From the NCBI GenBank assembly GCA_947462335.1, contig OX381707.1:66234816-66298815 (forward strand): DNA of 64,000 nt, read 5' to 3'. Shown here piece after piece: positions 21,892 through 32,774 of this stretch. The notes under the pieces are model-generated. The model ran no database searches and had not been told where the DNA came from. It saw nothing but the letters and a program-made list of their open reading frames with translations. Positions within the stretch are counted from its first letter, which is position 1; each line of letters opens with the position of its first letter. Source of the stretch: Harmothoe impar (Eukaryota; Annelida; Polychaeta; Phyllodocida; Polynoidae). The position numbers were made by a program, and so were the translations under genes.

Positions 21892-24800
21892 GCTACTGGG
21901 GGGTTTACTCAGACTAGCTGTACGCTAGTCGGTTCTCATTTGTGATATGGAATCCAAAACCCGTCCCGTCATGCTCTTCTAAGCCCCATTCTCTGGCCAC
22001 CAATCATGGTGTCCTCGGCCTCCTGTACCTGCAAACTTTTCTACTAACTACCTAATTACGGTTCCCATTAATACATCTTATTTGTAGAGGATATATATAT
22101 AAAATAACTATATTCTTTTGGAGCTTCTCTACTGGGCTCCCGGCATTGTTAGGAGTTCCCCTTTCTTTCTAGTCTCTTGTTGCAGCTTCTAACTACCTTC
22201 GGCACTTATTATACAAGCAAACTTGTATCATGTATCACTACTGAACATATTTTTTCCATGTAATCTGTTTTCCTTCTCGAGTATTTCACTTTATACAATT
22301 TTAAGTGTGGGTTCATGCGGGCTCTCAATGTCAGATTATACAAATTCAGTTCCCGAAACAATGATCTGTCGACCTGGTGGTATTATCTACCTCCCAGGTC
22401 GAAGTGAGTAAGTCCAATTATTCCCCTGCCCATACCGAGATTTCCGGTATCTTGTAACACAGGCGGGTAATCAGCATCATAACCTTCCCGAAACCTACGC
22501 CTTCAGGTGATTATCTTCAGAGTTGCCACCCACGTTCCAGCACATGCCTAAATAACACATGCACTATATATATATAGCACTAGACAACAATCGACGAACA
22601 ATCGCATTTAGATATGGTGAATTACAATCGCCCCCAGGTAAGTTCCTACAATACAGCTGTAACACAAGAGCACTGGGGCGTCAAAAGCAACATGCCGGTC
22701 ATTCTGACCTTCAACAGGTAAGTCATCAAATCCCCAGCATTTTCATACAAAACAGGAAATCGTAGATAATATAAATTCTAGACATACATAGTCAACAAAT
22801 GCATTCGATACACCTCGCCGGATCATGCGTTTTACACATTCAGGCATTTTCTCATTGACTTTGATCACGAGGGGACTCCGCATGCTATGAGTCACACCAC
22901 CCCTAGAACAAGTGGCTGGTAGAAGTGATTTAGGGGTTCGCTGCGCTATTCCCCTCAGGGTAAGTACACCAGATCTCTTTTCCTTCGCGGAATTTCATCC
23001 AACCTATACATCCAGTTCAGTGAGAATTTTCACTGCACCCTACCTATAGATGGACACATAAAAATAAAAAAAGTGTATATACCTACACCAAAAGAACAAA
23101 GACAACAACAACACATTCTCAAATACATGCCACTCCGATTAAACTTTCCTCTGAAGGATTCCCTGACACAGTCCGGAACCTTCCTGACAGTGGATGTTTT
23201 CAGGTAAGTTTTTTCCTTTGTACCTTACTCCTGACATCATGACTGTCTGGTAAGAGCACTTTACTTCCCCTTCTATGCTCTAAGTTAACCACCCTCAGCG
23301 TTCAGCAACCAAGGCGGCCCCGTTACACGAAGGATCTCTCTCCCCGGTAAGTTGGTAGTATTTTTAGAGTATTCATAGGTTCAGATGCCCTTGGCACCTG
23401 TCCTAATTTTGCATTCTTTGCCGCACCATCGATTCCCTATTGACTGGATCCTTCCCCTTCTATTTTTTCTATAAATTTTAACCTATACTTTTCCTTGCTC
23501 GATTGTACCTGAACAGATCGGGGGTTTTACAGTAAGGGGGGGTTTCTCAAGGTAAGCGGTTTATACAAGATAATAGGTAAGACCATTCACCATCTCCTCA
23601 CACAGTACCAGATAATAACCCTCTACAGATTAGGGCCTGACTAATTACTTACTTAATTGTCAATACCATCCAAACCCTCATAAGTCACTCAACCTTCTCG
23701 TGACACTTCTCGGATGCCCGACAAAAATCATAGACACAGATAACCCAGATCCTATATTTTAATCACATCTCATGGAGTACCCCAAAATAAGCCGTCAGCC
23801 ATGCTCGCCATTCACACCTATACTACTGCTTGGTGTGTAATAAACCCATCATTTATTTCCGGCTGTCATACTGGAACTGTGCACATATCTTGAGCTGCCA
23901 AACTTGCACCTGGAACAGCCTCTCAACTGCAACCAGTGTGATACGTCCGCGCGGCTTAGCCGCCCTGGGTAAGTAAAAGAGCCCTTCAGTACGATATATG
24001 TATACGCGAGGGCTTTGACTCGAGCATCTCACCTTTTAGGCGTAGCTACTGTCAAAATTATGGGATGTAAAACGTCAAAAAATGGTGATCAGGTGGGTCC
24101 CCTACCCTCACACATAACGCTGGTATCCCAGACATGGTAAGTTTTGGTATCAACGGGTTTAGTCCCATGGCAGCCCACAGTTACCTCCTGATGCATTAAC
24201 CTCCAACTTCATGCTGAGCACTCTGCTAGTGTTGGCCCACCTTTTTGGTCAGGTAAGTATCCGCCCCACTTGTCATGGATTTTCGAATACCACTCCACAA
24301 AGACGATGGTCATCCGATCCTATTTTCCTGTAGGTAAGTATTTTAGATTTCTACTGGTACCCCCAGATCTTTATTTTTTTTTTTTTCAAATGTCCCTGTT
24401 CCCTTAACTTTCACCCAGCTGGGTGTTCAGACTAAGACTGCCTGAGCTGCTCCTACTAAGGTCATCACAGACACGTTTTGTGATATGGTAAGTAATATTT
24501 CTCACTGTTATCTAGTTAGATACAGCAAGAGGAATATATATATAAACCCTTTCTACCGGACTTTTCTTGATCCAAAAGAGGTATATTGCCTCCCCTTTAA
24601 CCAACTCTTTCTACTATAACTGATAATACTAACAGCAACTCATTCTGTAACAGGCTCTTCTACAGTTCCTTTACGGTAAGTTTAGCTTTTAATTTATTCT
24701 TTTCCCCACGCGAGCGTCTCAACTCCCACAAATTCCTGCTGCATTGTCCCTTCCCATCACTCCAATAGTGTGTCAGTTTAGTAAGTACTTCTATTACCCG

Positions 24801-26051
24801 GCTTTTCCCGGATCCTTTATTTCAGGGTTTGACCCTGCCTTGTTAACCTCATTGAGGTTTTTGTGGTAGACCACACTACTAGTGGGCCCGCCTGGTAAGT
24901 AAACGTGATGCGCTTCCCTCCTGCGCATCCAGACGTGAGTGTTAGTTCCAGCACGGAACGACAAGATGTGTGTCTGTAGTAAACACTAGCATTTAGTAAA
25001 TGAGAAAATTGTTACTTTTCAGCACGCCCTGGGTTATCCAGTGGACCACCCGAGGACAATCCCTTATGGCTGAGTTCTGAACATATAAATTATTCAACAG
25101 TAATTTCTTATTCCTATCCTTTGTGTGGTTCGTCACACGTGATAAGTTTTTTGTAGAATATCAAATAAATAAGACCCTTTTAAGTGGGCTAGGGAAGCCC
25201 CAAGTTGCGTGACAATAGCAGCTTCCCCCCTTACAATTATACCTTTCCCATCTCGCTTATTCCCTTCCTTCTTTTCTACCTATTATTTATTTCTCCTCTA
25301 AATTAATGCCCCGGATCACCGCAAAGGGCAGACACTCGTCTTACTTCTACGCTCCTTCCCCCCATACAGCAATTGGCCCCCCCCCATACATAATATCACA
25401 GTATTCTTTCTGATCAGTCATTCCACAGTCATTCCAAGCCGCCATAGCAAGTACATGATGTATATATATTTGGCATGATTATCCATATTATCATGCAACC
25501 ATACTGGAACATAAATCATCAAATTCTCAAGACACCATCAATTCCAAATCCAAACCACCAATATAACACATAATATGCCACAGTTCTATACTGGTCGCAA
25601 ATGACTACTCAACCCTGTCGACCATTTCTCTCATATCCCGTTGCCAGTCTTGACTAACGTACTCCATGTCAAAACTGCAGGCCATTATGCACATGGGGCC
25701 CACACACACAGTCTCATGTGTATTGTGCATGTCGCTGTCCAGGGAGACAGTCCTGCCTCGATTCTATAATCACCTCTTGACCAGTCTATAATCTATCTAC
25801 GCTGCACCCATATACATCGTCTATTTACAGAATACCCCTTCTAATTTATCAGTCCAAGGTTCACACACTGTTTCACCGGCTCCACGTGCTCGGCTTCCTT
25901 CTCGACACTTCACAGTCACCACCGACATACATATGTCAATAGACTAATCCACTGCTGCATTTCTGTTTGAAATTCTGCATCCCGCATGGACACCGTTCTA
26001 TTGCTTGCAGTGAACAGCCTATTAGTTCCAAACTCATTCCCCTCTTGACGG
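21892..26051. other. ORF-poor 4.2-kb region between env and 3' LTR
   Basis: No long open frame exists on either strand. The + strand is pyrimidine-rich with many AG acceptor-like and GTAAGT donor-like sites (see 22408-24900). Just inside the LTR the sense strand reads AAACCCCCCAGTAGC, which is not a polypurine tract. After 25100 the sequence is plain AT/C-rich DNA with no repeat or gene seen. Confidence 0.6.
22408..24900 (+). promoter_or_regulatory. Array of 14 consensus 5' splice-site motifs
   Basis: Exact GTAAGT starts at 22408, 22638, 22718, 22960, 23204, 23347, 23969, 24137, 24253, 24334, 24488, 24676, 24781 and 24895; GTAAGC is at 23552 and GTAAGA at 23577. Chance expectation is below one in 2.5 kb. 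Several are preceded by pyrimidines and AG, giving AG/GTAAGT composites like recursive splice sites (22638, 22718, 23204, 24253, 24334). The one at 24250-24260 is an 11-base perfect partner of the U1 snRNA 5' end. Others close short AG-to-GT intervals of 5-70 bases. The interval 24826-24894 has stops in all three frames, so any such exons are probably untranslated leaders. The function is inferred, not shown. Confidence 0.6.
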
Positions 26052-28817
26052 TCAATCGGCCATCAGGTCATCATATACCCCATAGCTCAGTCCCTGTGAG
26101 GTTAAGTTCCGGATGGGCAGTGTCCCGGGAGGTCTCACCTGTCGCACCTGAGGCCGAGGAGGCGGCTCAGGAGTCGAACCCGCCAATGCCTCCATGTAAT
26201 CGTCCTGATTAACACGGGGCTCAGACATGGCCCTAGACCCCCTGCTGACGTCCGACATAGTCACCATGTGATGGCTGGTCATGGTTGTGCTCCCCACGGT
26301 AGACCACCCCGCCTCACTGATCATGGGCATTTCCATAGGCACAATGGAAGCCAGTCCACCCGTGTATCTAAGCAACCTAGCCATGATGGTGGTCCCCTCT
26401 GTCCCCAATAGTGCCCTGGCCATGGCCCTGGACACAGTGAAGGAGTCTGTAATGGGGAGAGGGATGGCTCGGGCGCCTGTGGCCATTTCGGTAGAGTACA
26501 AGGTACGACCCCATCGCACCCGTGCCACATTTCTGGTGCATAAGTGGTTGACTACCACATCCCGGATTAATGGTTCATGACCTGGTCTCTGGAACAGATG
26601 GTCCATGGGCATCACACATTCCCCCATGGGTATAGTCTCGGTGACATCTTCCGCCGCCAACTGGAGATATATCCCGTCCTCCAGTCGTAGATTCCTTTGG
26701 CGTCTCAGCCTGTTACCCAAGTAGATGAACAGTATTATCCCAATAATGACCATTAGCGTCAAAATCGAGACCGCCGTGCCTGACTCGGGACTGGCTGCTA
26801 TACATGCATTGGCCGTCGTGCTATGCCCTTCCTCCCAGAAGGGAGCGGCTGACACCCCTGTGGTTCTTCCAGCAAGTACAAACCCCGTCATCATTTTGCG
26901 GTATTTATATCCACAGCAGCATAGTACTATCACAGCCACCACTATAATGAGCAGGGTTAGTCCATAGGAAGCAATGTTGTGGCCTCCCGGCCCATGGTTG
27001 CCTTTCAGTCCCTGCTCAACTTCATATCGTCCCTTCCTTATTCTGTCTCTGAGTTGGCTCATTTCTATGGCAAACGAGGCGTTGTTGGCGGCCGTCCTCT
27101 CTTCAATATTCTTCCTCAGGACTGGGGGTAGAGGGTCAATGGCCAATACCTCAATGGGCTTTCCGTTCAATATAGTCTGCTCCCATTTCTCCCGGTCCAT
27201 TCCCAGACGTACAAGATCATTTCGAGGGTATGTAATGTTATTCGTCCCTTTATGGGCTGCACACCCCCGTAAACTGTACGGTATCCAGGAACCGGAAGTG
27301 GTAAATCCGCAATCGCATTTCAGGTGAATAATTGAATAAAAGTGCACGATGACCCTCTCGGGGGGTTGGTTCTTACATAACACTGTTCCTTCCACTGCAT
27401 TGCTACTGACGAGCAGAGCGCCACCTCCCAAATACACAGAAATATCGGAGAAATGTGGCTTGGTAATGTATTCCAACCTACATACTTTGGCTATAGCAGC
27501 CCTGTCATTTCTAATGAGGGCGGCTACACACACCTGTTCTGATATCTTTCGCATGTGGGGAACGTCGGGGCATAGGGAAATCCGTTCCCCTATACACCTG
27601 GCCCAATTCAGCACGGGCCCCGAAATATAGTACTGTCCACTCCTGGAGATGGCCACTTCGTCGGGCATATCCAATATCCTAGTGCCATCCGCCGCCCGTC
27701 CATTTACTCTGACTGGCACTGTCAGAGTGAGTACCCTGAACACCTCAAACAGGTGTTCTCCGGACACAATGGGTACACTGAGCCTTATCACAATCACGCC
27801 ACGTCTTTGAAAACAGGCGACCCTGGAATTTTCATAATAAAAATCCGGGTCTTCAAACGCCACCTCATATCGAGGGTACGTGGATCGTAAATATTCATTA
27901 GAGTTAGCAATGGCTCGTTGAAGGGCTTCCGGTGGCACTAATTTTGATGACAGCCTATGTCTCATGGTGAGCCTTACCTCAGATAAAATCTCCCTTAAGG
28001 TGGTGATGTCGCTCAATGCATGAACGACGTACCCCATTTTCACGCGGAGTAACAGGGTAAGGTGTGCCACATACACCTCTAAGTTGTTGATAGAGATGGT
28101 ATTAGTACTGACCCATTTCTGGGTCCGAGTCTGTTGTCTTATTACCTGTCTCACCACATCTGCCACCTCCTGTTGATATTCCATAGATGCCTGGATCTTT
28201 TCCTCGACAGCCTTAAAGCCACTCTCCATCAGTACTACCAATTGTTCAGTGGCCTCATTTAGCCTGCCATAACCACGACTGAGTACCTCGATATCCTCGG
28301 CATTGTGTGCCACATCGTCCGACAGGGCTATCCCCAGCACATAGTGTCCAAACTGGGCTAGCAAATTAAGTCCCGGCACCCCTGCGGCGCGCCGATCTCT
28401 AGTGTGGTTTTGGTGTTGTGGTACCGTGCCCATAATATCACTCACAGCCCGCTGTCGTATGGCCTGTAACTGGGACACAACACTATCTAACCACTCTTCC
28501 TGTAAACGGATTGTGTCACAAGTTCCCGAGTACAAGTTCATACTGCTCCAGTTGGTAGGATGGGGCGCCACCACCGCTGCGTCACACTGGTCAGCTATAC
28601 TGGTGACAGGCATAATGGGTAACATAGGGGGAATCTCTAATACAAAGTCTTGGAGCAAATGCTGGCTCTCAGCAATGCTGATAGTACGTCCCCGCAAAAA
28701 TATTACTCCCAACTCGGCCCTATTTAATACAGTAGAGTCTTGGGCGTCGGCCCTGGGTAAATTCAATACCAGCCATAGGCCGAGCACTATAATGGTGTAT
28801 GTCCAGTCACCCTTCAT
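26052..28817 (-). CDS. env: Envelope-like F-type fusion glycoprotein
   Basis: The 921-residue ORF starts at a clear ATG (28817). Residues 1-25 form a signal peptide ending ADA. A furin-like site RDRR at 140-143 is followed directly by a hydrophobic glycine-rich segment (about 144-170) that fits a fusion peptide, then helical heptad-like sequence (about 175-290). This layout, with cleavage near residue 140 and the fusion peptide right after, resembles baculovirus F proteins and errantivirus Env. A cysteine-bearing ectodomain and N-glycosylation sequons (NWS, NHT) support a surface glycoprotein. A strong membrane segment lies at about 612-635, a second hydrophobic stretch at about 682-702, and a 220-residue tail follows. 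Expression would need a spliced subgenomic RNA. Family assignment is by pattern only. Confidence 0.75.
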   Translation of the reverse strand: MKGDWTYTIIVLGLWLVLNLPRADAQDSTVLNRAELGVIFLRGRTISIAESQHLLQDFVLEIPPMLPIMPVTSIADQCDAAVVAPHPTNWSSMNLYSGTCDTIRLQEEWLDSVVSQLQAIRQRAVSDIMGTVPQHQNHTRDRRAAGVPGLNLLAQFGHYVLGIALSDDVAHNAEDIEVLSRGYGRLNEATEQLVVLMESGFKAVEEKIQASMEYQQEVADVVRQVIRQQTRTQKWVSTNTISINNLEVYVAHLTLLLRVKMGYVVHALSDITTLREILSEVRLTMRHRLSSKLVPPEALQRAIANSNEYLRSTYPRYEVAFEDPDFYYENSRVACFQRRGVIVIRLSVPIVSGEHLFEVFRVLTLTVPVRVNGRAADGTRILDMPDEVAISRSGQYYISGPVLNWARCIGERISLCPDVPHMRKISEQVCVAALIRNDRAAIAKVCRLEYITKPHFSDISVYLGGGALLVSSNAVEGTVLCKNQPPERVIVHFYSIIHLKCDCGFTTSGSWIPYSLRGCAAHKGTNNITYPRNDLVRLGMDREKWEQTILNGKPIEVLAIDPLPPVLRKNIEERTAANNASFAIEMSQLRDRIRKGRYEVEQGLKGNHGPGGHNIASYGLTLLIIVVAVIVLCCCGYKYRKMMTGFVLAGRTTGVSAAPFWEEGHSTTANACIAASPESGTAVSILTLMVIIGIILFIYLGNRLRRQRNLRLEDGIYLQLAAEDVTETIPMGECVMPMDHLFQRPGHEPLIRDVVVNHLCTRNVARVRWGRTLYSTEMATGARAIPLPITDSFTVSRAMARALLGTEGTTIMARLLRYTGGLASIVPMEMPMISEAGWSTVGSTTMTSHHMVTMSDVSRGSRAMSEPRVNQDDYMEALAGSTPEPPPRPQVRQVRPPGTLPIRNLTSQGLSYGVYDDLMAD

Positions 28818-29587
28818 CTTGGCCTATAGCTCCTATGTCCGTGAGCAAGCCTCTCCTATTCTCTTATCCACATATATCTATACTCTTATACACTGATGCC
28901 CCACCTGTCTCAGAGGACATAGGCCGAGGGCGCCTACTAAAATCCTTTTAGTAACTGTCACAGGCACTAGGTAGCCTGGCACACTGGAGCTTTTCCATAT
29001 ACTACTTCAGTATCTTCCCGGTACCGGTCACCTCCTTTAACACTTCTGTGCCTCACACATCACCTGTCTGCTGTCGCTGGTGACTCAGGGAGGTGACATC
29101 AACACCAGGTGTCACACACAAAACGACCTCGTTCATGTGGCACACTCACCTCTGTTCAACTCTCTCGACGTTTTGTATAGTTAATATAGATCCACACATA
29201 GGCCTATAGGCCAATCCTCATGCACCACCAGGCGAATTCGCTCATATACATATACATATATACACGTATATCTCCACATATATTCCCCCATATGTATATA
29301 TATTGTCATCACACAATGCCCATCTACCACGGTCAGGGCACAGTCATATTAACCCGTGCAATATTATCGTCAGTAATACCCAGATCACCCCCCAGTTAGG
29401 TCCTAATGTCAGCACCACTCCTTGTCCTATCCCAGTGACATATGGCCGGGGTTCTTTTTCTCCCACAGCAATAATTCCTTGTACTGATTACTGTTCCATC
29501 TGTACCTCGCCCCGCCGTCTGGACCTTTAATGCACCCCTAGTCACATTTCAAGTTGAATTATAACTTAATTCTTTTCTCATCCCCCC
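28818..29587. other. Divergent spacer between env and the antisense gene
   Basis: About 770 bases separate the env ATG (reading left) from the TATA box of the + strand gene (reading right). The stretch contains an AT microsatellite-like segment at about 29244-29310 (TATACATA repeats) and no ORF with recognisable content. A shared or bidirectional control region is possible. Confidence 0.45.
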
Positions 29588-29596
29588 TATATATAG
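29588..29596 (+). promoter_or_regulatory. TATA box of the antisense gene, with initiator
   Basis: TATATATAG at 29588-29596 is followed by an initiator-like TCAGTA at 29617-29622, so the predicted start A (29619) is about 31 bases from the TATA start, the canonical spacing. The ATG of the downstream ORF is at 29665, leaving a 45-base leader. Confidence 0.6.
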
Positions 29597-29664
29597 TACT
29601 TTCCCCAGTCCAGACGTCAGTACTCCGTTTTGGTCAGTACTTGAGTTGCTCCTGTTGCTTCAAG

Positions 29665-30735
29665 ATGTCCGACCCAATCGTGTTCAACTCCGTCGTTCAC
29701 CGTTCCACCCGTATATTAATACCTTTTGATAGGATGGAGGCACAGGGAAATTATTTACTAATTCCCACTCCTATATATGATGTGAACGGCCTTGCCACCC
29801 GCGATTTCTCAGCCCAGCTGGTGTGGGTCAGCAGTAATTGGGATGGAGCGTCACCCCCTGAGGGCCAATTCCGGGAGGCCTTGGACAGGCGCAACTTACT
29901 GCCCACCAGGTCCGTCCATGACGCCGCGGATGTGGTACTGGAGCTGGATTATGAAGTGCCCGCTCACATTCCCCACATCTATCAAGGTAACGCACCCTCT
30001 GCCTCCTTTGGAAGTTATCAACAAATGATACCGGCCTTTACTAGCCCTGTTCCTGCAGTATCATCGTCCACCACTGGAGCAGGAGGAATCCCCTTGTCCC
30101 AGCTGCGCTCCGCCGGCGCCGCGCCGTCGGCACCCGCTGCTCGTCAGGTCGTGGGTTCCATCGTTCCACTTCCGGTCAGTCCTATGTCGCCCACCGTGAG
30201 TCAGGTGCTGCAGGCGCTCAGGTCACCCCCAATGTCAGGCACTGTTCACTACGCCCCGGAGATAGCAACGGGTCACGACGTTCCTTGTGTGCCGGGGGCT
30301 ACTTCCTGTGCGGGTGACCCCGATCAAAGCCTGGAGGTCAAGCCCCCCATATCCAGCGACCCATCATCACAGGGCACTAATGTCCATGCTCCGCGTCAGG
30401 TGTGGACTGTACCCCAAACAACCCAGCTGGAGCACTTCCGGTCACCAACCGTCTCTGCTCCCACCCCTGTCTCGGCTGTCGCGCCCCAGCCGGTCCGAAT
30501 GCCGGGCTATAGTATGAGCTGGGGGCGCGCCTCTACTTCCGGTGCTGTCCCGACGGGTTCTGTTTCGGCCACTACCTGGACCCCCTCAGCCGCCTCGGGT
30601 TCTCTCGGTGGCACCCCCTTATCAGGACAGGAGGTGTCACGGGCTCTGGCCAGTCTGCACCAGCCGGTGCGTATTTCCTCACCTACTTCCGGTCCGCGCC
30701 CGACCTCAGCTTCCCCGGCGCGGGTTCATCCTTAG
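29665..30735 (+). CDS. Unknown protein encoded antisense to gag-pol-env
   Basis: I chose the ATG at 29665 (MSDPIVFNSVVHRSTR), just after a TATA-initiator pair; the frame extends upstream to 29554 but would then precede the predicted start site. The product is 356 residues: an apparently folded N-terminal part (1 to about 110, mixed hydrophobic and charged, with LVWVSSNWDG and VVLELDYEVPAHIP), then a long S/P/T/V/A-rich disordered tail. No known domain is recognised. The DNA is GC-rich compared with the flanks, as for coding sequence. It is the only sizeable + strand frame in the element not lying over a sense gene. A GTAAGT donor at 30909 beyond the stop suggests the RNA may be spliced further. 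By position it recalls antisense ORFs of some retroviruses and plant Gypsy elements; homology is not claimed. Confidence 0.6.
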   Translation: MSDPIVFNSVVHRSTRILIPFDRMEAQGNYLLIPTPIYDVNGLATRDFSAQLVWVSSNWDGASPPEGQFREALDRRNLLPTRSVHDAADVVLELDYEVPAHIPHIYQGNAPSASFGSYQQMIPAFTSPVPAVSSSTTGAGGIPLSQLRSAGAAPSAPAARQVVGSIVPLPVSPMSPTVSQVLQALRSPPMSGTVHYAPEIATGHDVPCVPGATSCAGDPDQSLEVKPPISSDPSSQGTNVHAPRQVWTVPQTTQLEHFRSPTVSAPTPVSAVAPQPVRMPGYSMSWGRASTSGAVPTGSVSATTWTPSAASGSLGGTPLSGQEVSRALASLHQPVRISSPTSGPRPTSASPARVHP

Positions 30736-31602
30736 CGTCAGGGCGTGGCCGTCGCGCCTCAGCCCGCCGCTGGATCCGCCAACAAGATGTTACGCGACTG
30801 CTCCGTAGGCACTTCCGGTGGTGGTACCTCCAGGTATCCACTGAGAAGCCTTCCTAGGCCTATCTACACTCAGTCCTCCACCACAGAGGACGACAGCGAC
30901 CCAGGGGCGTAAGTGTTCATTTATATTAATTACATTTTTACCCCCATGGCTACCGCCAGTCCCCTTCTAGGTTTGCATCACCTGGGTGTGGTGTATAAAG
31001 GCGGGGTTTAACGCTCCAGGCACCGCTCCAGCCTTGGGCCCTATATAGCGTCTTTCTCCAGATTTCCTCTTAATTGAATTAGCGCGGTGTCTCATGGCGT
31101 GACCCGCCCCTCGTGGGTTATGCGCCATTCGTCGCGCTGGACGTCCTGATTGTACACAGGAAATTAGTTGGCCCATTATTCCTTACCCCATTATAGGGCT
31201 CTCTTTGCATGTAGCCGCGCACCGTCCTGTGTGATACACTGAGCCCCTTCTGTTTTTTGCATCAATTATATATATACACATATAGTCACACACCCCGGTG
31301 TATTTCACACAACGTCAGTCTACTCCCTCTACTATAGCCATCATTACAGTTCCTCCAGGGTAGTACGTATAGGTGTGGTATACAGGGGTCGTCTCAATGT
31401 TTCCCATTCATAGTTACACTTGACACATCCTTTGGGACACAGTATAGCACCACAGCTGTTTCACTGTCCAGCTGGTAATGTCTCCAGTGGGGTAGGCACT
31501 GATAGGAGGTAATCGTCCTTTCATAACCCTATCACCCCAATGTAGTATAAGTGACGTACACAAGTTCAAGCCCCCTCCTACAGGTGTGTCGATGTAAAGT
31601 TC
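30736..31602. other. Spacer after the antisense gene
   Basis: No supported gene on either strand. A second + frame overlaps the end of the antisense ORF (to about 30808) but is a likely shadow. A GTAAGT donor motif is at 30909. No + strand AATAAA was found here. Confidence 0.4.
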
Positions 31603-32160
31603 TCACACCGCAGTGGCGCCTCCGGCCACGAGTTGTGACATAGGAGTAGGCATCACTATAGTACTCGCTGCAGTGATTGGTTTTAAATAAGTAACCGGAT
31701 CTATCTTGTTATTTTTAGCATAGTCGACAGCCACTCCAATACAGGAGAGACAGACGCACCTGTTGGTAAGTCCGATCATTCTGGCCTCTGTGCATGGTCC
31801 CGCTAACTTGTATGGTACAATAATACACCGCCTGCTATTAGGGGCCACTCTAATAGGTGTAATCATCACACTAAAAGGTTCTGTTTCCGTCGTTGTTGCC
31901 TCACTGGGAGACCTATTGGTGACTGGCACATACATCACAGTAATCACATCCGTCAAATGGGCAAATTGAATACTGGTAGAATATACTGATGGAAGTCCCG
32001 TGCCACATTCACATGATGGCGCTATAATATTTCCGCGGGTAGAGTTAATTGCTAGTTTTGTTAGAGCCTGCAGCGCGGAGGCTGAGGCCATTCTAACAGC
32101 TTGTCCGCATTTAACAGTTATTTCTATAGCCTTGGTGTCTAGGTAAATATCAATAGACAC
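31603..32160 (-). CDS. Unknown accessory ORF (185 codons) between pol and env
   Basis: The sense-strand frame is open for 185 codons but its first codon is GTG and no ATG occurs before residue 23 (MASASALQALTK). It is either a 163-residue protein from that ATG or an exon joined by splicing. The sequence is balanced and protein-like: cysteine pairs (SCECGTG, RCVCLSC), no low complexity, and a hydrophobic C-terminus (ITAASTIVMPTPMSQLVAGG). No known family is recognised. Its position between pol and env matches retroviral accessory genes. Confidence 0.5.
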   Translation of the reverse strand: MSIDIYLDTKAIEITVKCGQAVRMASASALQALTKLAINSTRGNIIAPSCECGTGLPSVYSTSIQFAHLTDVITVMYVPVTNRSPSEATTTETEPFSVMITPIRVAPNSRRCIIVPYKLAGPCTEARMIGLTNRCVCLSCIGVAVDYAKNNKIDPVTYLKPITAASTIVMPTPMSQLVAGGATAV

Positions 32161-32774
32161 ATATTATCTCATCTAGGCCCCTCCGGCCAATATTACACAG
32201 TATGGATTAAATCCTGTGGTACAATGTTCTTTGATGCACAATAGCGCGTGAAAACCACGCTGGCACCAGCATACTCCCAGCGCGGCTAGTCTTTACTCAC
32301 ACTATGGCTGCACTCTCCGCTCAACTATGCATCCATTACTAATTGCATGTCATAATATTGAAAGAACTGTTCAGCCCATGTCCGCCAGTGGAGGTAGGTG
32401 TTCATATTACTAGCATCCATCCCGGCGGTTATGATGATAATTAAACGCCCTCTCAAATTGATTCACCACCTAACAGTTTGTTTCAGTTCATCCCCCTATC
32501 CAAATTGATATTCAACTATATGTATCGACGTGTCTCCACACTCTGCACAGTATAGTACATCACCTCTCTCAGGGCCGGTCATTTGGTGAGGGTCACGGCA
32601 CCTCGGGCCGATATATATATATATATATCACCACACGACCTTATGGTTTCCCAGCATGTCACCATTAGTTCATCACGTGCCTACATGGCTCGGCCCACCA
32701 TTGTCGTGGCAATATTACTCCCCATCTTAATTGTAATACACGTCTTTCCTTAAGATGGCGTCACTTAATCTCCT

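Noticed and set aside
21892..21910. TGGGGGG five bases inside the left LTR as a primer site for a + orientation element
   Set aside because: gag, pol and env all read on the - strand, and the right LTR has a better-placed TGG primer-site candidate.
26281..28896. + strand frames over env
   Set aside because: Shadows of the intact 921-codon env frame.
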